Assembly (NCBI GenBank): GCA_003254925.1
Contig: QANZ01018890.1
Coordinates: 16,579 to 80,578, forward strand
Source: Chamaecrista fasciculata
Lineage: Eukaryota > Streptophyta > Magnoliopsida > Fabales > Fabaceae
Direction of reading: 5' to 3'
DNA length: 64,000 bases
The position numbers and the translations under genes were made by a program. A model generated the notes under the pieces. It saw only the letters and a list, made by a program, of their open reading frames with translations. It was not told where the DNA came from and searched no databases. How positions within the stretch are numbered: the stretch's first letter is position 1; every line of letters begins with the position of its first letter. This document shows, piece after piece, positions 44,525 through 57,751 of this stretch.

Positions 44525-46967
44525 TGTTGGGAATTCGAGGGCGCCTAAGGCAGCGGAAGCATGTAAAAATAAAAATTTAAAGAAACAATAAACGCCCAGG
44601 TCCAAGAATTCCCGAACGGATCCGCTAGCTGAATTTAAAACTTTTGGTTAAGTGGTATACCTCAGAGTTTCAATCGCTTTAGTTGAACGGGGCGTTCCCA
44701 AGAAGTCCACTTGACGCGTCCTTCCTCCGCCGGTAATCCACACGAACAGTTTGGAGATGCCTAGGTGCTAGCCTCCTTCACTTCTCAAGTGAATCCGGAA
44801 CCTTTATCTACGGGTGTTCTTTTGAATTCAAGAACTCTTCTTGAATGTCCAAGAACTTGATGGCGCCTTGATCAAGAACTCTTCTTGATCCCACACAACC
44901 TTCCACAATATTAACCCTTAATATTGCGCCACTTTCTCTCTCTAGGAAAGCTAGGCTGCAATTTTCTTTCTCTCTCCTCACCAAGGCAAAATCGAATTTT
45001 GACTTTTAAGAGGAACTGGGCCAAGTCGAATTTCCTATGTGCATGAAGCTCTCACCCTTTTGTGATTTCACTCTCAAGAATCCAATTCTCAAGTTTGTGA
45101 ATTCTCTCTCTAAAGCTTGAGTAAAATCGAAATTTTCTCACTCTAGAATAGGCATATATCAAAGAATCAAATTCTTATGATCTCCCTTATGAAAGTCGAC
45201 TTTCATGGCTTGTATATATAGGGTTTGGGAACTTTGATAATTATAATTTTGGTTAGACCTAAAATTATATATAATTATCAAATTATATTATTATGATATC
45301 CTAATATCATAATTTTAGGACTTGATTTCCAATTTAAAATATTACCTTAATATTAAAATAGGAATCAAAATGCAATCTTGGGGAATCAATTTGGAAGATC
45401 AAATCTTCCCAAATCTCTCTCTCCCTCCATGCGCCTATCTCCCCAATTTTTGTGGGAATTTAATAAATTAAAATATAACTAACTAACTCTTAGATAGTTA
45501 TAACTAATTTGTTATATCCCAACAATATTGAATTAAAGAATTCCCAGAATATCTTTAAGTCAATCTCACCAAGTCTCAAACTCTAGATAATTGAATTAAA
45601 ATATTACATTAATATTTAAATCCAATTGGACCTAGGATTTTCGACTTGCCCTATAAGTCATGAATTAAAATATTACTTTAATATATTTAATTCATCCATT
45701 TGAAATCTAGATCAAATCTCATTTGAATTTCAAATTTCAAGCCATGACTTTAATTAATAAAACATTTTTATTAATTAAATTCCCTTTATATATGAGGCGC
45801 CAACCTCATCCTATTTAGTCCTAATATTAGTGAATTTAATAAATTAATAATTTCCTAACTCTTAGGAACATTATCTAATTTATAATTCCCCTAATATTAT
45901 AAATAGGAATATAATTGTAAATAGCCTAATCCAATTATCTATTTAACAATTATCATATATATATATATATATATATTTAAATTTGTCTCACAAATCTAAA
46001 TATAATATATCTGTAGATAATTAATTCAAGACAAGACTTTATGTCCCACAATAAGTTATGTCTCAAACGGTGTCACAAATGTGACCCACGAATTAGGGTT
46101 AACTCGTGTTCCAGCTTGGCATCTGGTTCCTGCTCGTGTGTGACCCAGCAGGCCCCACGTGAAGTTGGCAGTAAATCATCTCATGACTTACAAGTCGAGA
46201 GCGGACTCTAGCAAGCCATCACGACTACCCAAAACACGTGAGTTATCGTTTTAACCCCTAAACGACTTAACCTTAGTACTATCATGTTCAGATCCCTTTT
46301 TGTCCTACGATATTTCGGTAAGGATCAGGCATGGGAATGTCATCCAAAATCCAAACCTCAACTTTCTCGATCTCCTGAGTAAGTCCCAATATCCAGTGTG
46401 GCCACACATTCCCTTGGACAGACTCGTCGAGGGGCCCAGTTAAATATCTCCCATCTCTATGAGGGACAAAATTCCATCTTGGTCAACCACATTCCTCAGC
46501 ACGACAATCAACCAAACCCGTACTCAGCCCTTATGGCTACCCTGTTACGGATAACGTTAGACTAAGCCAAAGCTTGACAACTGTAATGCCGGAATAGTCA
46601 AGACCTCAGGTCTAAGGGCATCATGACAGATTGTACAGGAGAGACTAGCTAATGACTGAACCCATGCAGAACTCTCCGGGTCGGTCCAGCAACTTGTAAC
46701 TCTTACATAATTGCACCATGACTCTCGTCCCAGCATCTAGTGCGTGCATCTCATGCACCGAGGTCATGCTGGTCTTAGTTCAATTCAAGCTCCCACTCGA
46801 ATGAGCGACCAGGGACTGTTTAGATTAATTATCTCATAATTAATCATGGACTGTTATCATAGTAAACATGCTAATAATATGATAACCATTAATTTATCTC
46901 CATAAATTAATTGATATGTTCCCAACATATCTAAAGGATGATTGACCCTAGGGCACAATCTCCATCA
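44525..46967 (-). mobile_element. Nested solo LTR of another retrotransposon
   Basis: The insert has TG...CA ends (plus strand TGTTGGGAATTCGAGG to CTCCATCA) and is flanked by GGAAG at 44520-44524 and 46968-46972, a perfect 5-bp duplication. Read on the minus strand it begins TGATGGAGATTGTGCCCTAG, the start of a long plant LTR of 2,443 bases. There is no second LTR, primer site, or coding region, so it is the product of LTR-LTR recombination. It interrupts the Copia element between protease and integrase and is therefore younger. Confidence 0.9.
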
Positions 46968-46972
46968 GGAAG

Positions 46973-47330
46973 TTGCACCTTAACACTACCTATATGATTT
47001 ATTGAAATACCTGTACCATCAGCAATCTGAATTTGCTCACTCCCATTGTAAGAAGGTGCAGTCAAATGATGAAAATTTGAAGTGATATGGTTACTAGCTC
47101 CACTATCTGGATACCACGCATCAAAACCAGTAGAAGATGCAGCTCCAACAAACATAGCATGTGGAGTAGATGGAAGACGTGGAGTAAATGGCCTCTGATG
47201 AGGCTGCAAAATAGCTTGAGAGTAAGGACTAACAAACTGAGGATTAAAGCGGTGAAAACACTACCATGCCATATGGCCTACTTTGCCACACACTTGACAT
47301 TGTGGCCTATTTGATTGAGAATAGTGACCT
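46973..47330 (-). pseudogene. Copia zinc knuckle and protease segment
   Basis: Directly after the gag TGA the same frame resumes with the zinc knuckle CQVCGKVGHMAW, where a TAG at 47264-47262 stands just before the last cysteine. The protease follows with its active site DSGASNHIT near 47110 and GSVKVQLP at the edge of the solo LTR. Confidence 0.88.
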
Positions 47331-47332
47331 CC

Positions 47333-48190
47333 TCAGCCTCTAGCGCCCCTAAAACCACCTCTAAAGTTGTTGGAACGAACATTAGAGTTAGTGTTAGAGG
47401 AAGCACGAGGCTGACCAGCAACAATAGACGTATTGGGTTTGGGAGAAGAAAAATTGGAGGTGGAGGACTGAGCAAGATTAGCATTAGCAGCAACAGTGGG
47501 AGCCTCTTTCTTATATTTCTCAATACGCTCTTCTTGAGCATAGAGTAAACTTTCAATCTCTGTCACAGTATAGGGGTCAATTCTTGAGGTAATGGATACT
47601 ATGAACCCATTATACTCTTCAGGGAGGCCTTTGAGAATGGCCTCAATATGGTCAGTAGAAGTCATGGGAGCACCTAGTGAAAGCAAGGAATCAACAAGTT
47701 TCTTAACTGTAAGAAGATATTTAGTGGCAGAAAATGAACCCTTCTTAAGAGTTCTAAGCTGAGTTTTAAATTGATTAATCTTAGCTTTGGTTTGGGAAGC
47801 AAAAACCAACTCAAGTTTGTCCCAAACTTGATAGGCATATTCACAACCAACCATGCGAATGAGCATACCATCACTCATTGAAGCTAGAAGCCAGGATAAC
47901 AACAACTGATCCTGTTGTTCCCAAGCCAAAAATTCCTCACTGATACGGCCTTGTAGCGCATCATCAGTGGAACCAATTTTTTTTGGAATAGCATGTGCTC
48001 CAAGCAAGAAACGCTGAAGCTTGTAGCCCTTGATAGTAGCAAGAGCCTGCTGTTTCCAGAGGAGGAAATTGTCATCTCCCAGTTTAATAGAAACAGGATG
48101 GGGATCAAATTTGGTTATAGAGGTTTGAAGAGTGGCTGGAGTAGGAATAGTAGCTACAGCAGAGGTAGCAGAAGAAGCTTCAGTCGCCAT
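47333..48190 (-). pseudogene. Copia gag, ended early by a stop
   Basis: From MATEASSATS through DNFLLWKQQALATIKGYKL, WDKLELVFASQTKAKINQFKTQL and LKGLPEEYNGF, the frame is a normal plant Copia gag (nucleocapsid precursor). It ends at TGA (47335-47333) after the RGGFRGARG basic stretch, where the intact relative would read on into the zinc knuckle. The ATG at 48190 is chosen because the earlier in-frame ATG overlaps the primer site. Confidence 0.9.
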
Positions 48191-48196
48191 TAGGGA

Positions 48197-48210
48197 TGGC
48201 TCTGATACCA
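48197..48210 (-). promoter_or_regulatory. Primer-binding site of the Copia element
   Basis: TGGTATCAGAGCCA directly follows the 5' LTR on the minus strand; it is complementary to the 3' end of initiator Met-tRNA, the usual primer for Copia. Confidence 0.92.
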
Positions 48211-48458
48211 TGAAAGGTAAAATGAATTCTAGAAATGTGTAATGATTGCAACTTGTATATTTCAGAAAAGAGTACAAAATATATACTGATATGAGCGAGC
48301 CTCCAGGACCTTCTATTCCCTTCTATTCTAACAGAAAATATTCCTAATTGGACAACTCATCAATAGGCAAAGAATTGTATCTATCTACGGTATATTCTAT
48401 GGCATATACATGACCTACATGACTCATACACATGCATACTCTGGACACATCATCAACA
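48211..48458 (-). repeat. 5' LTR of the Copia element
   Basis: 248 bases, TG...CA, adjacent to the primer-binding site and to the ATTAT target duplication. Confidence 0.92.
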
Positions 48459-49329
48459 ATTATATAGAACAAATAAAAAAAAACTGCACGAGTATCATTC
48501 TAGTTACTAACAACAACAAAGTTTATTATTATTACCTACCAAAATAAAAGTTTATTATTATTATTATTATTTTAACCAGAAGAGTACTTTAATCGAGTTG
48601 AAGAGTAAGACAAATTGTTGAAGAATATGAACAGGTGAAAAAGAGGGACGAAGAACAAAAACTAGTAGTGAACATAATACAAACCAACGACGACACAATA
48701 AGCAGAGAGAGACGCATTAAGATCGTTGTGAGTGTTCTGTGATTAGGTTAGGAAAGTACAACACAACCAAAAAAAGAGGTTTTATTTTTTATTTTGTTAT
48801 TTTAAACAATTTTTGGGAATTTCATATTGAGCTTCAATTTTTTTTTTTCTGAATTTGGACCATCATAAGAACAAAAAAAAACCTAAACAATGTTTTTTTT
48901 CTTAAACAAATTGAGACTTAGACAATTTTTCCAAAATCACTTCTAATCACAATTCAATAGGAGTTTGTTCGGTCCAAAATAGTCTAACCTCTTGAATGGT
49001 CTGAAGTTCCAAACCAAATTATCTTCACTTTCAAGTTCCAATCCGATTTTAGTTTAACAACTTTATTTTCAACGACGAATCACCTAGGACCCCTGTTTTT
49101 AGACTAGACAAAACACTAATGAGTACAACACAAAATAATCCTTAGGGGTTTGATTAGAATGATGTCAGGTGAGATGGGATGACTTAGGAGCATAAACAAT
49201 TAAGATATGGTAACCTTATTGAGAGCTCTACTATGGTAATTTTATTTGATTTGAGGGGTAAAAAAGTTAATTATAAATTCCAAGTATTCAACTCATGAAA
49301 ACTACATTGTAACCCATCAATATTTTAAA
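48459..49329. other. Intergenic DNA, no gene seen
   Basis: Contains a TTA/ATT microsatellite at 48548-48571 and homopolymer runs. No supported exon. Confidence 0.5.
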
Positions 49330-49659
49330 GATCAAATATATCATTTGCTCATGTCTCAATTTAGTTTGGTCTTATATCTTTTGTTCAGGTCTCAATTTGG
49401 TCTTATATTTTTTTTTCTTACATTTTTTGTTCCATATCTTTTTGTTAGGTTGCATAATTGGTCTTATATTTTTGTAAAAAATTGTATATTACTAACGGTG
49501 CAACTTCTTGCAAAGATATGAGAATAAATATACAATAAAAAAGATATGAGATCAATTCTGCACTTGACCAAAAGATATAAGACCAAAAGTGCAATAAAAA
49601 AATACGAGATCAAACTGAGACCTAAGTAAAAGATATGAGACCAAAAGTTCACTTTGACC
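49330..49659. mobile_element. Foldback element, 'gtctcatatctt' family
   Basis: Begins GATCAAATATATC and ends AAGTTCACTTTGACC. Arms carry 'aggtctcaatttggtctta' and its inverse. Flanks TATTTTAAA (49321-49329) and TAATTTAAA (49660-49668) match at 8 of 9. Confidence 0.8.
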
Positions 49660-50840
49660 TAATTTAAATTAATTTATATTTTTTCTTATCAATTCAAAAA
49701 TTTTAAATTGGTGTAATAGTATGATGTGTTAAAATGATCAATCGGAATTTTTTATTTCATCTATTCTATGATTGCCTTTAATCATTGTAAAGAAACTTCA
49801 ATTCAATACAATTAAATAAAGTCAATATCAGCATAGTTATTAGATAACTTAATATATAGTATAAGTTAAAAATTGAAAATTCAAAGGGTAATTAAGTGGC
49901 AAATATGGATGGTAATATGTAGGTTACTCGATATTTTTATTACTATCTATATTTGTGTTCGTTTATTATATCCAATATTTATACTTTATTCGTATTTAAT
50001 AAATTAGTGTCCATATTTATACCATATTTGATATCTAATATTCAACGGGTACTCAAAATATTTACAATATTCAAAAAAATGTAAATATAAGATAAGATAC
50101 CTTATTTTATATATTGGATATCATTGGTATTCAATATTTAATATCCATAAACTAAAATAAATAAATAAAATTATAATCGATTTATACTTTGAATTTCTTT
50201 TAAAATAAAAAAATAGATATAAATTAACTAAAAAATGGTTATGTGAAAAAATATATGAAAAACTAATTAGTTAAACTAAAAAAATTATATATATAATATT
50301 AAATTGAATATAAAATATAAAAATTAAATAAATAATATAAAATTATATATTAAATATCTTAACTATTCATTCATTTCGAACTTATATAAAATATTTAAGA
50401 GCAATACCTATATCTACCTAATATTTAAAAATATTTAATTTCTACTATTCGTATTCTATATGATATTTGACATTTTTTTCGAATAAATTTGAACGGATAT
50501 CCTAACTATCTAAAACATTGTCATACCTAGAGTGGCAAAGACATATTTATCCATGACTGAATATAAGGGGTTTAATTTCTAATTTTAGGTATGGAAAAGT
50601 AAACCTTTGGGTTAACTATTTCACCTTTTAAGGTACTTACAAATTAATAAAGAAATTAATCACTATTGTTGATCATGAATATATCTTAAATAATGCTTAA
50701 ATCCTTGAAAAGAAATTGAATCTGAGCCTAAATATAAGAATATTTTTACTTAGATTAAATTATTAATTAATTTAAAAGAAAGAAAAAAGAAAAAGGGACC
50801 AGAGAGATATATAGTTATTGGGTGACAATTTTTGGGTATG

Positions 50841-50878
<38 letters not shown>

Positions 50879-52484
50879 NAAATCATAATTTTAAAAATAT
50901 TATAACAAAAATATAAAAAAATTTAAATATCTTTTTATTTTTTGAAACATTAACTAATCTTGTGAAGTTTTGCTATAAAAAGATTCAATAGTTGAAGTTA
51001 TTGAATTTTTCCTTTCCTTTTTACACAACTTTTGAAATGATAATTTTGAATTTCAAAAAAAAAAACTATAAAGAAAAAAAAAGAGAGAAGAGAGATAGAA
51101 AAAAAAAAAACTCAATAGTTTAAGCTAATGAATTTCTTTTATAGCAAAACTCTAATCTTGCCCTAACCCTATTTCAGCAAACATATCCCTTCCTTCCTTC
51201 TAAATTCAATGCATGCATTCACATCTTTTCAATCAACAATTATTTATCTGAGCAACCCACAAATTAAGGCAAGCTTTCAAATCAAAAACCAAAGACAGCA
51301 CAAATAATGGATTTCTGTTCATGCTTGTCTTTTAATCACTTGGAAATTCCAAGAGCTAACTACATGAATAATTGAGGACAGAGGATTCGGAAATTATAAG
51401 TACTATGCCAATCAATTAGCTAGGATATGGTTCAAATTAATTTAAAGCATGAGTCATTTGATTTGGTTAAAAGTACATTTGTAATATGACAATTCTGATT
51501 GTTTAATAATGATACTTTAATCATTTTGGCCTAAATATTTATAATTAATTACCCTTTGTAAATATTTACAAACAATAAAAATAATAATTGATATAAAAGC
51601 ATAATCATTTGCAAACAAATAATAAATAGTAAATTTCACCACAATCAATTCATGAAGAACATTAAGAACTTATAAAAGTTAAATTTTAGCAAAAAAGAAA
51701 AAGAAAAGAAAATATTTTTTAAAGTTAGAATAAATCTAAAGCCTATATATCCTGGTTAAGGGAAGTCCACGTATTTTAGAGGTAAAGTTTGTTAGTTGTT
51801 TGTTTTGGAAAGAGGACTTACCTAAACATCTTCGTTCTATTTACGAGAAAGGTTGGGGCATTTAAATAATATATATAATTATAATATAAATAAACACTCA
51901 TATCACAGGAGAAAAGTAAGTGTACCTTGAATCTCCAAAAGTGCACAAAAGTTATTATAAGGTTCCCAGAGGGACATTCTCACTCAAGAAAATAATTCAC
52001 ATATCTATATTTTACAACAAATTTAAGGCACAGTCATAAAATTGATAGACTTTATGGATCAACCTAAAAAATATTTAATCTAAACCTAAATTTAGGAGAA
52101 AACATCATATTATTATTTAATCTAAACCTAAACTTAGGAGAAAACATCATAGTATTATTTAGGGATATAATTGACTCAAATATGAAACGTTTGAGGTATA
52201 ATTTACAAAACCAAATGTTAAAGGTATAACTGAAAATGACCACATACGTTGGAGGTACCAACAGTACTTTTGACTAAAATCTATTTTTGATTTCATTTTC
52301 TTCCTCAGACTTTCACATTTGTTTTGTTTTGGTATCCAAAATGTGATTTTATCAGAATTTTCATCGTTAATCTTAGTCATAAAGCAGAGATAAAAAATAA
52401 TCATTAATTTATCTCCAATTTGTGACTAAGAATGAAAAATTGTCTTTCTATCTTTGCCAACTCACTTATTATTACATATTTAAA
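49660..52484. other. Very AT-rich region, no gene seen
   Basis: Contains a TA run ending in an N at 50879, a degraded SINE-like tail at about 50530-50690 similar to 60620-60740, a repeated 'ttaggagaaaacatcatatt' pair at 52095 and 52135, and a single foldback arm at about 52150-52280. No open frame is convincing. Confidence 0.5.
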
Positions 52485-52939
52485 TAGGGGTGAACAAAAC
52501 ACAGATCAACCAGGACACTTCGAGCCGAGTCCTAGGTCTAGCACTTCTAAATTGGACCCAGGCCGGGATATAATCATTTTTTATTTTTATTTTTATTTAT
52601 ATATATATATATATATTTCTTTTATAAAATATTTTTTTATTAATTGTATATTGAAAAATACATAAAATATAAACTTAATCTCAATTAAATTAATATTTTT
52701 TTAACAAATATATCAAATTAAATATTTTTATTAATATAAAAATCATTAAACATTTAAACTCATGCATAATTAATTTTTTTATCAATATATACAAGTTAAA
52801 CAATACATAAAATAAATGGCTTAAATAATAATATATGTTTTCTATTTTAAATAAAGTGGCCCAATTTGGCCCAACTTGGCCCGAGTTTAATCGGGTCCGG
52901 TCTCGAGTTTGGTCAAACCCTGGCCTGTGATCACTCTTA
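52485..52939. mobile_element. hAT-like MITE
   Basis: TAGGGGTGAACAAAAC at the left and TGATCACTCTTA at the right are imperfect inverse ends of the hAT TAGGGGTG type. Subterminal parts are complementary ('cgagccgagtcctaggtc' region against 'ggcccaacttggcccgag'). Flanks TATTTAAA and GATTTAGA match at 6 of 8. Confidence 0.55.
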
Positions 52940-53324
52940 GATTTAGAGAGAAATATCAGCATAAACCATATAAAATCACATTTTTTAGACAAAAAACGGA
53001 ACAAATGTAAAAGTCTAGGAATCAAAATAAAATAAAAAATAGTTTTAGAATCAAAATGAAACTTATTCGGTAGTTTGTAGACCAAAATTTAATTTTCTAC
53101 TGAGTTCACGTGAGCGTCATTTCAGCATTTTTATTAACATTGACCGAATAAAACCACAAGTTACCTTATTGCTTAATGACGAGAAGCTCAGGTCCCTAAA
53201 TGAAATTGGAAAAACTACACAGCGGCAATGTAAAAAACAGGTATACATACACTGAGTGCCTAATCTATAATTTATCCTATTATTTATTAATAGACTTTTA
53301 AGAAATAATCTAAAAAGTCTTTGT
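52940..53324. other. Intergenic DNA, no gene seen
   Basis: AT-rich sequence without a supported feature. Confidence 0.4.
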
Positions 53325-54425
53325 CACAAAACCGATGTAAGAGAATCAAAAAGTGACATTTCAATACCTCATGCTTTTCGCCATTAACATAAAGAGCCTT
53401 GTGGTTTACCTCCATTAGTATTTAATGGGAAATGTTTATTTAATGGGAAATGTTGACGTTTGGTAAAAAAAAAATGTTTACATGACTCAATCTTAGTCAT
53501 CTCTATTTACTACATCTTAGTTGGTTTCTATTGCATCTTAGTCGTTGGTTTGTCTTACATCTTAGCCGTCGATTTTTGTTCTAAGGTTAGATACTCATTT
53601 TAGTCCTCAAAAAATGGGTAAGTTTCATTTTGGTCATAAAACTATTTTTTGTTCCATTATTGTCCTCAAAATTTCACATTTCTTCCGTTTTAGTCCGCAA
53701 ATCTTGATTTTATCGTGTCTTTGTGACCAAATTATATGATATCAAAATGTAATTTACCCTAAAAATAATTAATAATGTTTAATTTATAGCAAAAAAGGAA
53801 AATTCATATCGAGCATAATATATGAAAATTGAGCAACTGGGATCCAAGAAAACAAAGTGACATTTTTTAATTATATATAATAAATTGTTACAAATTTAAA
53901 TATTAGATGAAAGATTTTGAGACCCATGCAACGAACAAAAGATAAAGCTAAAAAAAAATAAAAAACCTGTTGGAAAAATATAGATAACAATTGTCTTCTA
54001 CTATACTTGAGCAGTTTCGTTGCATTTACAATCATATAATTATCAACAATTTTTTCAAGAATCCAAAAAAATTAATAAAAATAGAATTTCAAAGAAAAAA
54101 AGAAAAAGAAATAATAATGAGAAAAACAATAACACCACACACCTCTCTTTACAATTTTTGTGTACTCTTCTTCTTACCCATAGTTTGAGGATTAAAAGTA
54201 TTTTGACCTTGGAATAGAAATCGATGAATAAGATATAAGAAAAACCAACTACAGTTAAAATGTAATAAAAACTGATGACTATGATGCAATAGAAATGTGG
54301 TTAAAATTGAGCCATGTCAACAATTTTCGATAAATGTTGACGAAAGTAAATCACAAGACTCCTTTGTGTTAACGGCGAAAAGCTTAGGGTGTCGAAATGT
54401 CACATATTGACTCTTATGATACTAA
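53325..54425. mobile_element. Diverged foldback element with long arms
   Basis: Left 'gtgacatttcaatacctc', 'gcttttcgccattaacata', 'cttgtggtttac', 'ctattgcatcttagtc' find their inverse in order at the right ('gactatgatgcaatag', 'gtaaatcacaag', 'gttaacggcgaaaagc', 'gaaatgtcac'). Arms are about 240 bases and the centre about 500. The centre holds phrases of another family ('cattttagtcctcaaaaa'). Confidence 0.6.
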
Positions 54426-55889
54426 AGTAGAATCGGGTCAAACCACAAGGCGCCAAAGTGTAACTTATCCATTTTATTTTGGCCAAAATGGTCTCCACAA
54501 GGGGTTTACAAGATAAAATCATATAAACATAAAACCCAAAAAATTCACATAAATTAGTCTAAAATACATAACATTATAAAAATATCCATATTATCATAAC
54601 CCTAGATAACATGATAATATTTAACTCGATCAAAGATTTTCTTTGCAAAAGGATGATGCTGCACTGCTCAATTAGTGCAATGGTCTCATAGTCTCCAATT
54701 CTCCTTTTCTGTGAGAGAAAGTCCTTCATAAATTTCACATAGCTAGGCAATTATCTGTTCCAAAACTTTTGCAAAAGGAATGTTATTATGTAACTTTTAA
54801 ACACTTCTAGAAACTTATCAAACTACTTATTTAATTTTTTTTTTTTTCAATCTCTGAGGAAAAGGATTGGAGAAGGAGGACGGAGGAGGATTCTTAGTCA
54901 ATTTAGGGATTGAGTTTCTTGTCCAATTATTTTCCTCCTCATATAATTGGCTGTTTAATTCCTTACCATCCTTCCTTGGATTAGGAATTGTGTCACTTGG
55001 AAGTGAAACTTATCAAATTTTTTTTTAGGACAATGATACAATAAGTTCACTAGATAGAGCAATCCGATTTTTGTTCTTTTCTCTCTCTTTTCACTTGTTT
55101 TTTTTTTTAAATTTCTCTTTTAAAAATCACTATTGAAAATCGTGTAAAATCAAAGCAAAAAAAATGGAATAGCTCTGTCAACTGTGTTTTTTGTATTATT
55201 TTCCATATTTTTTTTACATCTTTGTTAAAAGAGAAGCAACATCTAATATTTCATGAACTCTAATAATTTCATCAAATTGTCACTCACCTACGAAGCACGA
55301 ATACTTTGAAAATGGTGTTGTACTCATACCCGTACATGTATTTTGTGAATACTCTTAAGTACTTTTAAAATATTATAAAATATGTTTGCGTAACATCTTA
55401 ATTTCATAAGATAAAAATATATAAATATTAAACATGAGAAAATTATGCAATTTAGCCCAAAATATACAACTTTATACACATAACCAAATTATCATATTCT
55501 AAGGCAAAATCAAACAATTAATTAACCAAATTATAAACATCAAATCTGGTTCTATCAATGTTTTATATTTCTTTTACAGTGTTTTTATCTAATTTTATTT
55601 TTGTTATATTAAAAATTCATTTTCTTTAAATTAATAAAGAAATGTTATTACATATTTTCAAAAAATTCATATTTTCAAAAAAAAAATTATAGAAATTTAT
55701 ATTTTATAACTTTATATTTAGATAAATGTTATCATATCCGTATTTCATAATTTTTAAAATTAATCGTATCTCATACCACACAAACACATGTATATATGCA
55801 AGTGCAACTAACATAATCCCTCACAATTACTAGTGGCAATTTCTTCTAGTACTATGTATGTATTGTCTACCGCTCTACACCTTTCTTGA
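54426..55889. other. AT-rich intergenic DNA, no gene seen
   Basis: Only short low-complexity open frames and poly-T runs. Confidence 0.5.
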
Positions 55890-57751
55890 GGTTTTTTTAT
55901 TTAAATAATATAAAAAAATAAAGTATTTAGATTTTTGAGACAAAAAATAAACTATTTAGATATATGGGACACTCTTATATGGTACTACCGTACTAGTATC
56001 CCAATACACATGGACTAACGAGCAAGTGCCATGTGGCACTTTGGTCAACGTGTTACAGTGCACAGTTTTTTATTTTTTGTTTCATTTTTTTTTTCTGTTT
56101 GCAACACTTTAAACGTGTTGCTGTTTTACTTTTTTTAAAAAATTTTATTCTTTGCAACGGTAAAACTGCTGCCTATTAGTATTTTTTATTTAAACAAAAT
56201 TTTTTTATTTATTTAAAAATATTTTAATTTATTATTAATCATAAAGTATATTTTTTATAAAGCATAATAATAAAATATTAAAAAATTAATTACCATATTA
56301 TTGTTAACTATTTTGTTAGTAATTTTTTTTTTGTTATTGTATATTAAAATTATATATTAATAATTAATTATATATTTTATACAAAATATAAACTATTTAT
56401 CAATTTTCTAATATTTAAAATTAGATTCATTGGTATAATTAAATCATTAAAATTGGACCATTACATAGCAGATTATACCAATGAGATTATTACAATGAAT
56501 TGTGCTTCGAAAATAGGTTTAGAACTGAAATTGAAAATCTTGGAAGTACAGTCGCATGTATAATCTCCTATCCTATGTATAATCTCCTATGTGAATATAT
56601 TATGTTAATTAAAAGAGATTATTCCAATTTTAAATCTATCAATCTCCTATGTAATGGTCAAATTTTAATAATTTAATTATACCAATGAATCCAATTTTAA
56701 ATATTAGAAGATTGATAGATAGTTTATATTTTGTATAAAATATGTAATTAATTGTTAACATATAATTTTAATATGCAATAACAAAAAATTAATTAACAAC
56801 ATATAATTAGTTAATAATTATGGGTCAAAGGGTCATTTTGGTCCTAAATGTATGTCATAATGTTCATTTTAGTCCATTATGTTTCAAAATGCTCAAATTG
56901 ATCCTAAACGTTAGCAAAATGATTCATTTTGGTCCTAAATGTTGAGAAAATGTTTTATTTTGGTCCCAAACTATTGAATTTGATCATATTTCTCTCGTCT
57001 CTCATTTCAAGTTCAAATGACTTGTTAAGAGGAACTCGTAACTCTAAATTCGTCGCATTCGAATTTGAAACAAGAGAGATATGATCAACTTTGCTTGTTT
57101 GAGTATGAAATTAAAAGTCTACTTTTAGGACCGATTTGACCTCGTTTACTAACGGCTCCAACTGGATAGAGAAAGTACTTTTCGAGAGCAATACATAGCT
57201 CTAAACTCATCAAGTTTGAACTTGAAACAAACCATATTCAATTGTTGGGACCAAAATGAAACATTTCGCAAACATTTAGGACCAATATGAACATTTTAAA
57301 ACATAATGGACCAAAATGAACATTAGAGCATACATTTAGGACCAAAATGAACCTTTAACCATAATAATATATAAATATGATAATTAATTTTTAATATTTT
57401 ATTATTATGTTTTATAAAAAATATATTTTATGATTAATAATAATAAATTAAAATATTTTTAAATAAAAAAAAATACTAATAGGCTGTCGTTTTTACCGTT
57501 GCAAAGAATAAAAATTCAAAACAAAAATAAAACAGCAACACATTAAAAATGTTGCAAACAGAAAAAAAAAAAAGTTAAAAAAATTGTGCACTACAGCACG
57601 TTGAACAAAGTGCCACGTGGCACTTTCTCATTGGTCCACGTGTTTTGAGATACTAGTACCATATAAGAGTGTCCCATATATCTAAATTCTTTATTTCTTG
57701 AGGTACAAATCTAAATGCTTTTCTTTTTTATATTATTTAAAAAAATAAACC
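55890..57751. mobile_element. Giant foldback element (about 400-bp arms) with perfect 9-bp target duplication
   Basis: The left arm from GGTTTTTTTATTTAAATAAT through 'gatatatgggacactc', 'aagtgccatgtggcactt', 'ctgtttgcaacacttt' and 'attctttgcaacggtaaaa' is repeated inverted at 57370-57751. Inner arms pair 56320-56520 with 56575-56790. CTTTCTTGA lies at 55881-55889 and 57752-57760. The right arm is interrupted by another foldback (56825-57361). Mutator-type by target size; no transposase. Without the nested element it would be about 1.3 kb. Confidence 0.88.
56825..57361. mobile_element. Foldback element nested in the giant one
   Basis: Left GGTCAAAGGGTCATTTTGG, then tcctaaatgtatg, pairs with the right (catacatttaggaccaaaatg, then aacctttaacc, read as inverse). 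It has the same phrases as 4717-4877 but longer. Flanks ATAATTATG and ATAATAATA match at 7 of 9. Confidence 0.75.

Larger units (their letters stand above)
41060..48458 (-). mobile_element. Ty1/Copia LTR retrotransposon, decayed, with a nested solo LTR
   Basis: Two 248-base LTRs (41060-41307 and 48211-48458) with TG...CA ends are flanked by ATTAT at 41055-41059 and 48459-48463. The element runs on the minus strand: primer site TGGTATCAGAGCCA (initiator Met-tRNA type) at 48210-48197, then gag, zinc knuckle, protease, integrase, reverse transcriptase, RNase H (the Copia order), and a purine tract GCGGGGGGC next to the 3' LTR. The reading frame is broken by at least two stops in gag, a stop in RT, a frameshift in integrase, and a 2.4-kb solo LTR between protease and integrase. 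LTRs differ by eye at about 9 of 248 positions (3.6%), which at usual plant rates suggests insertion of the order of 1-2 million years ago. Confidence 0.95.
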
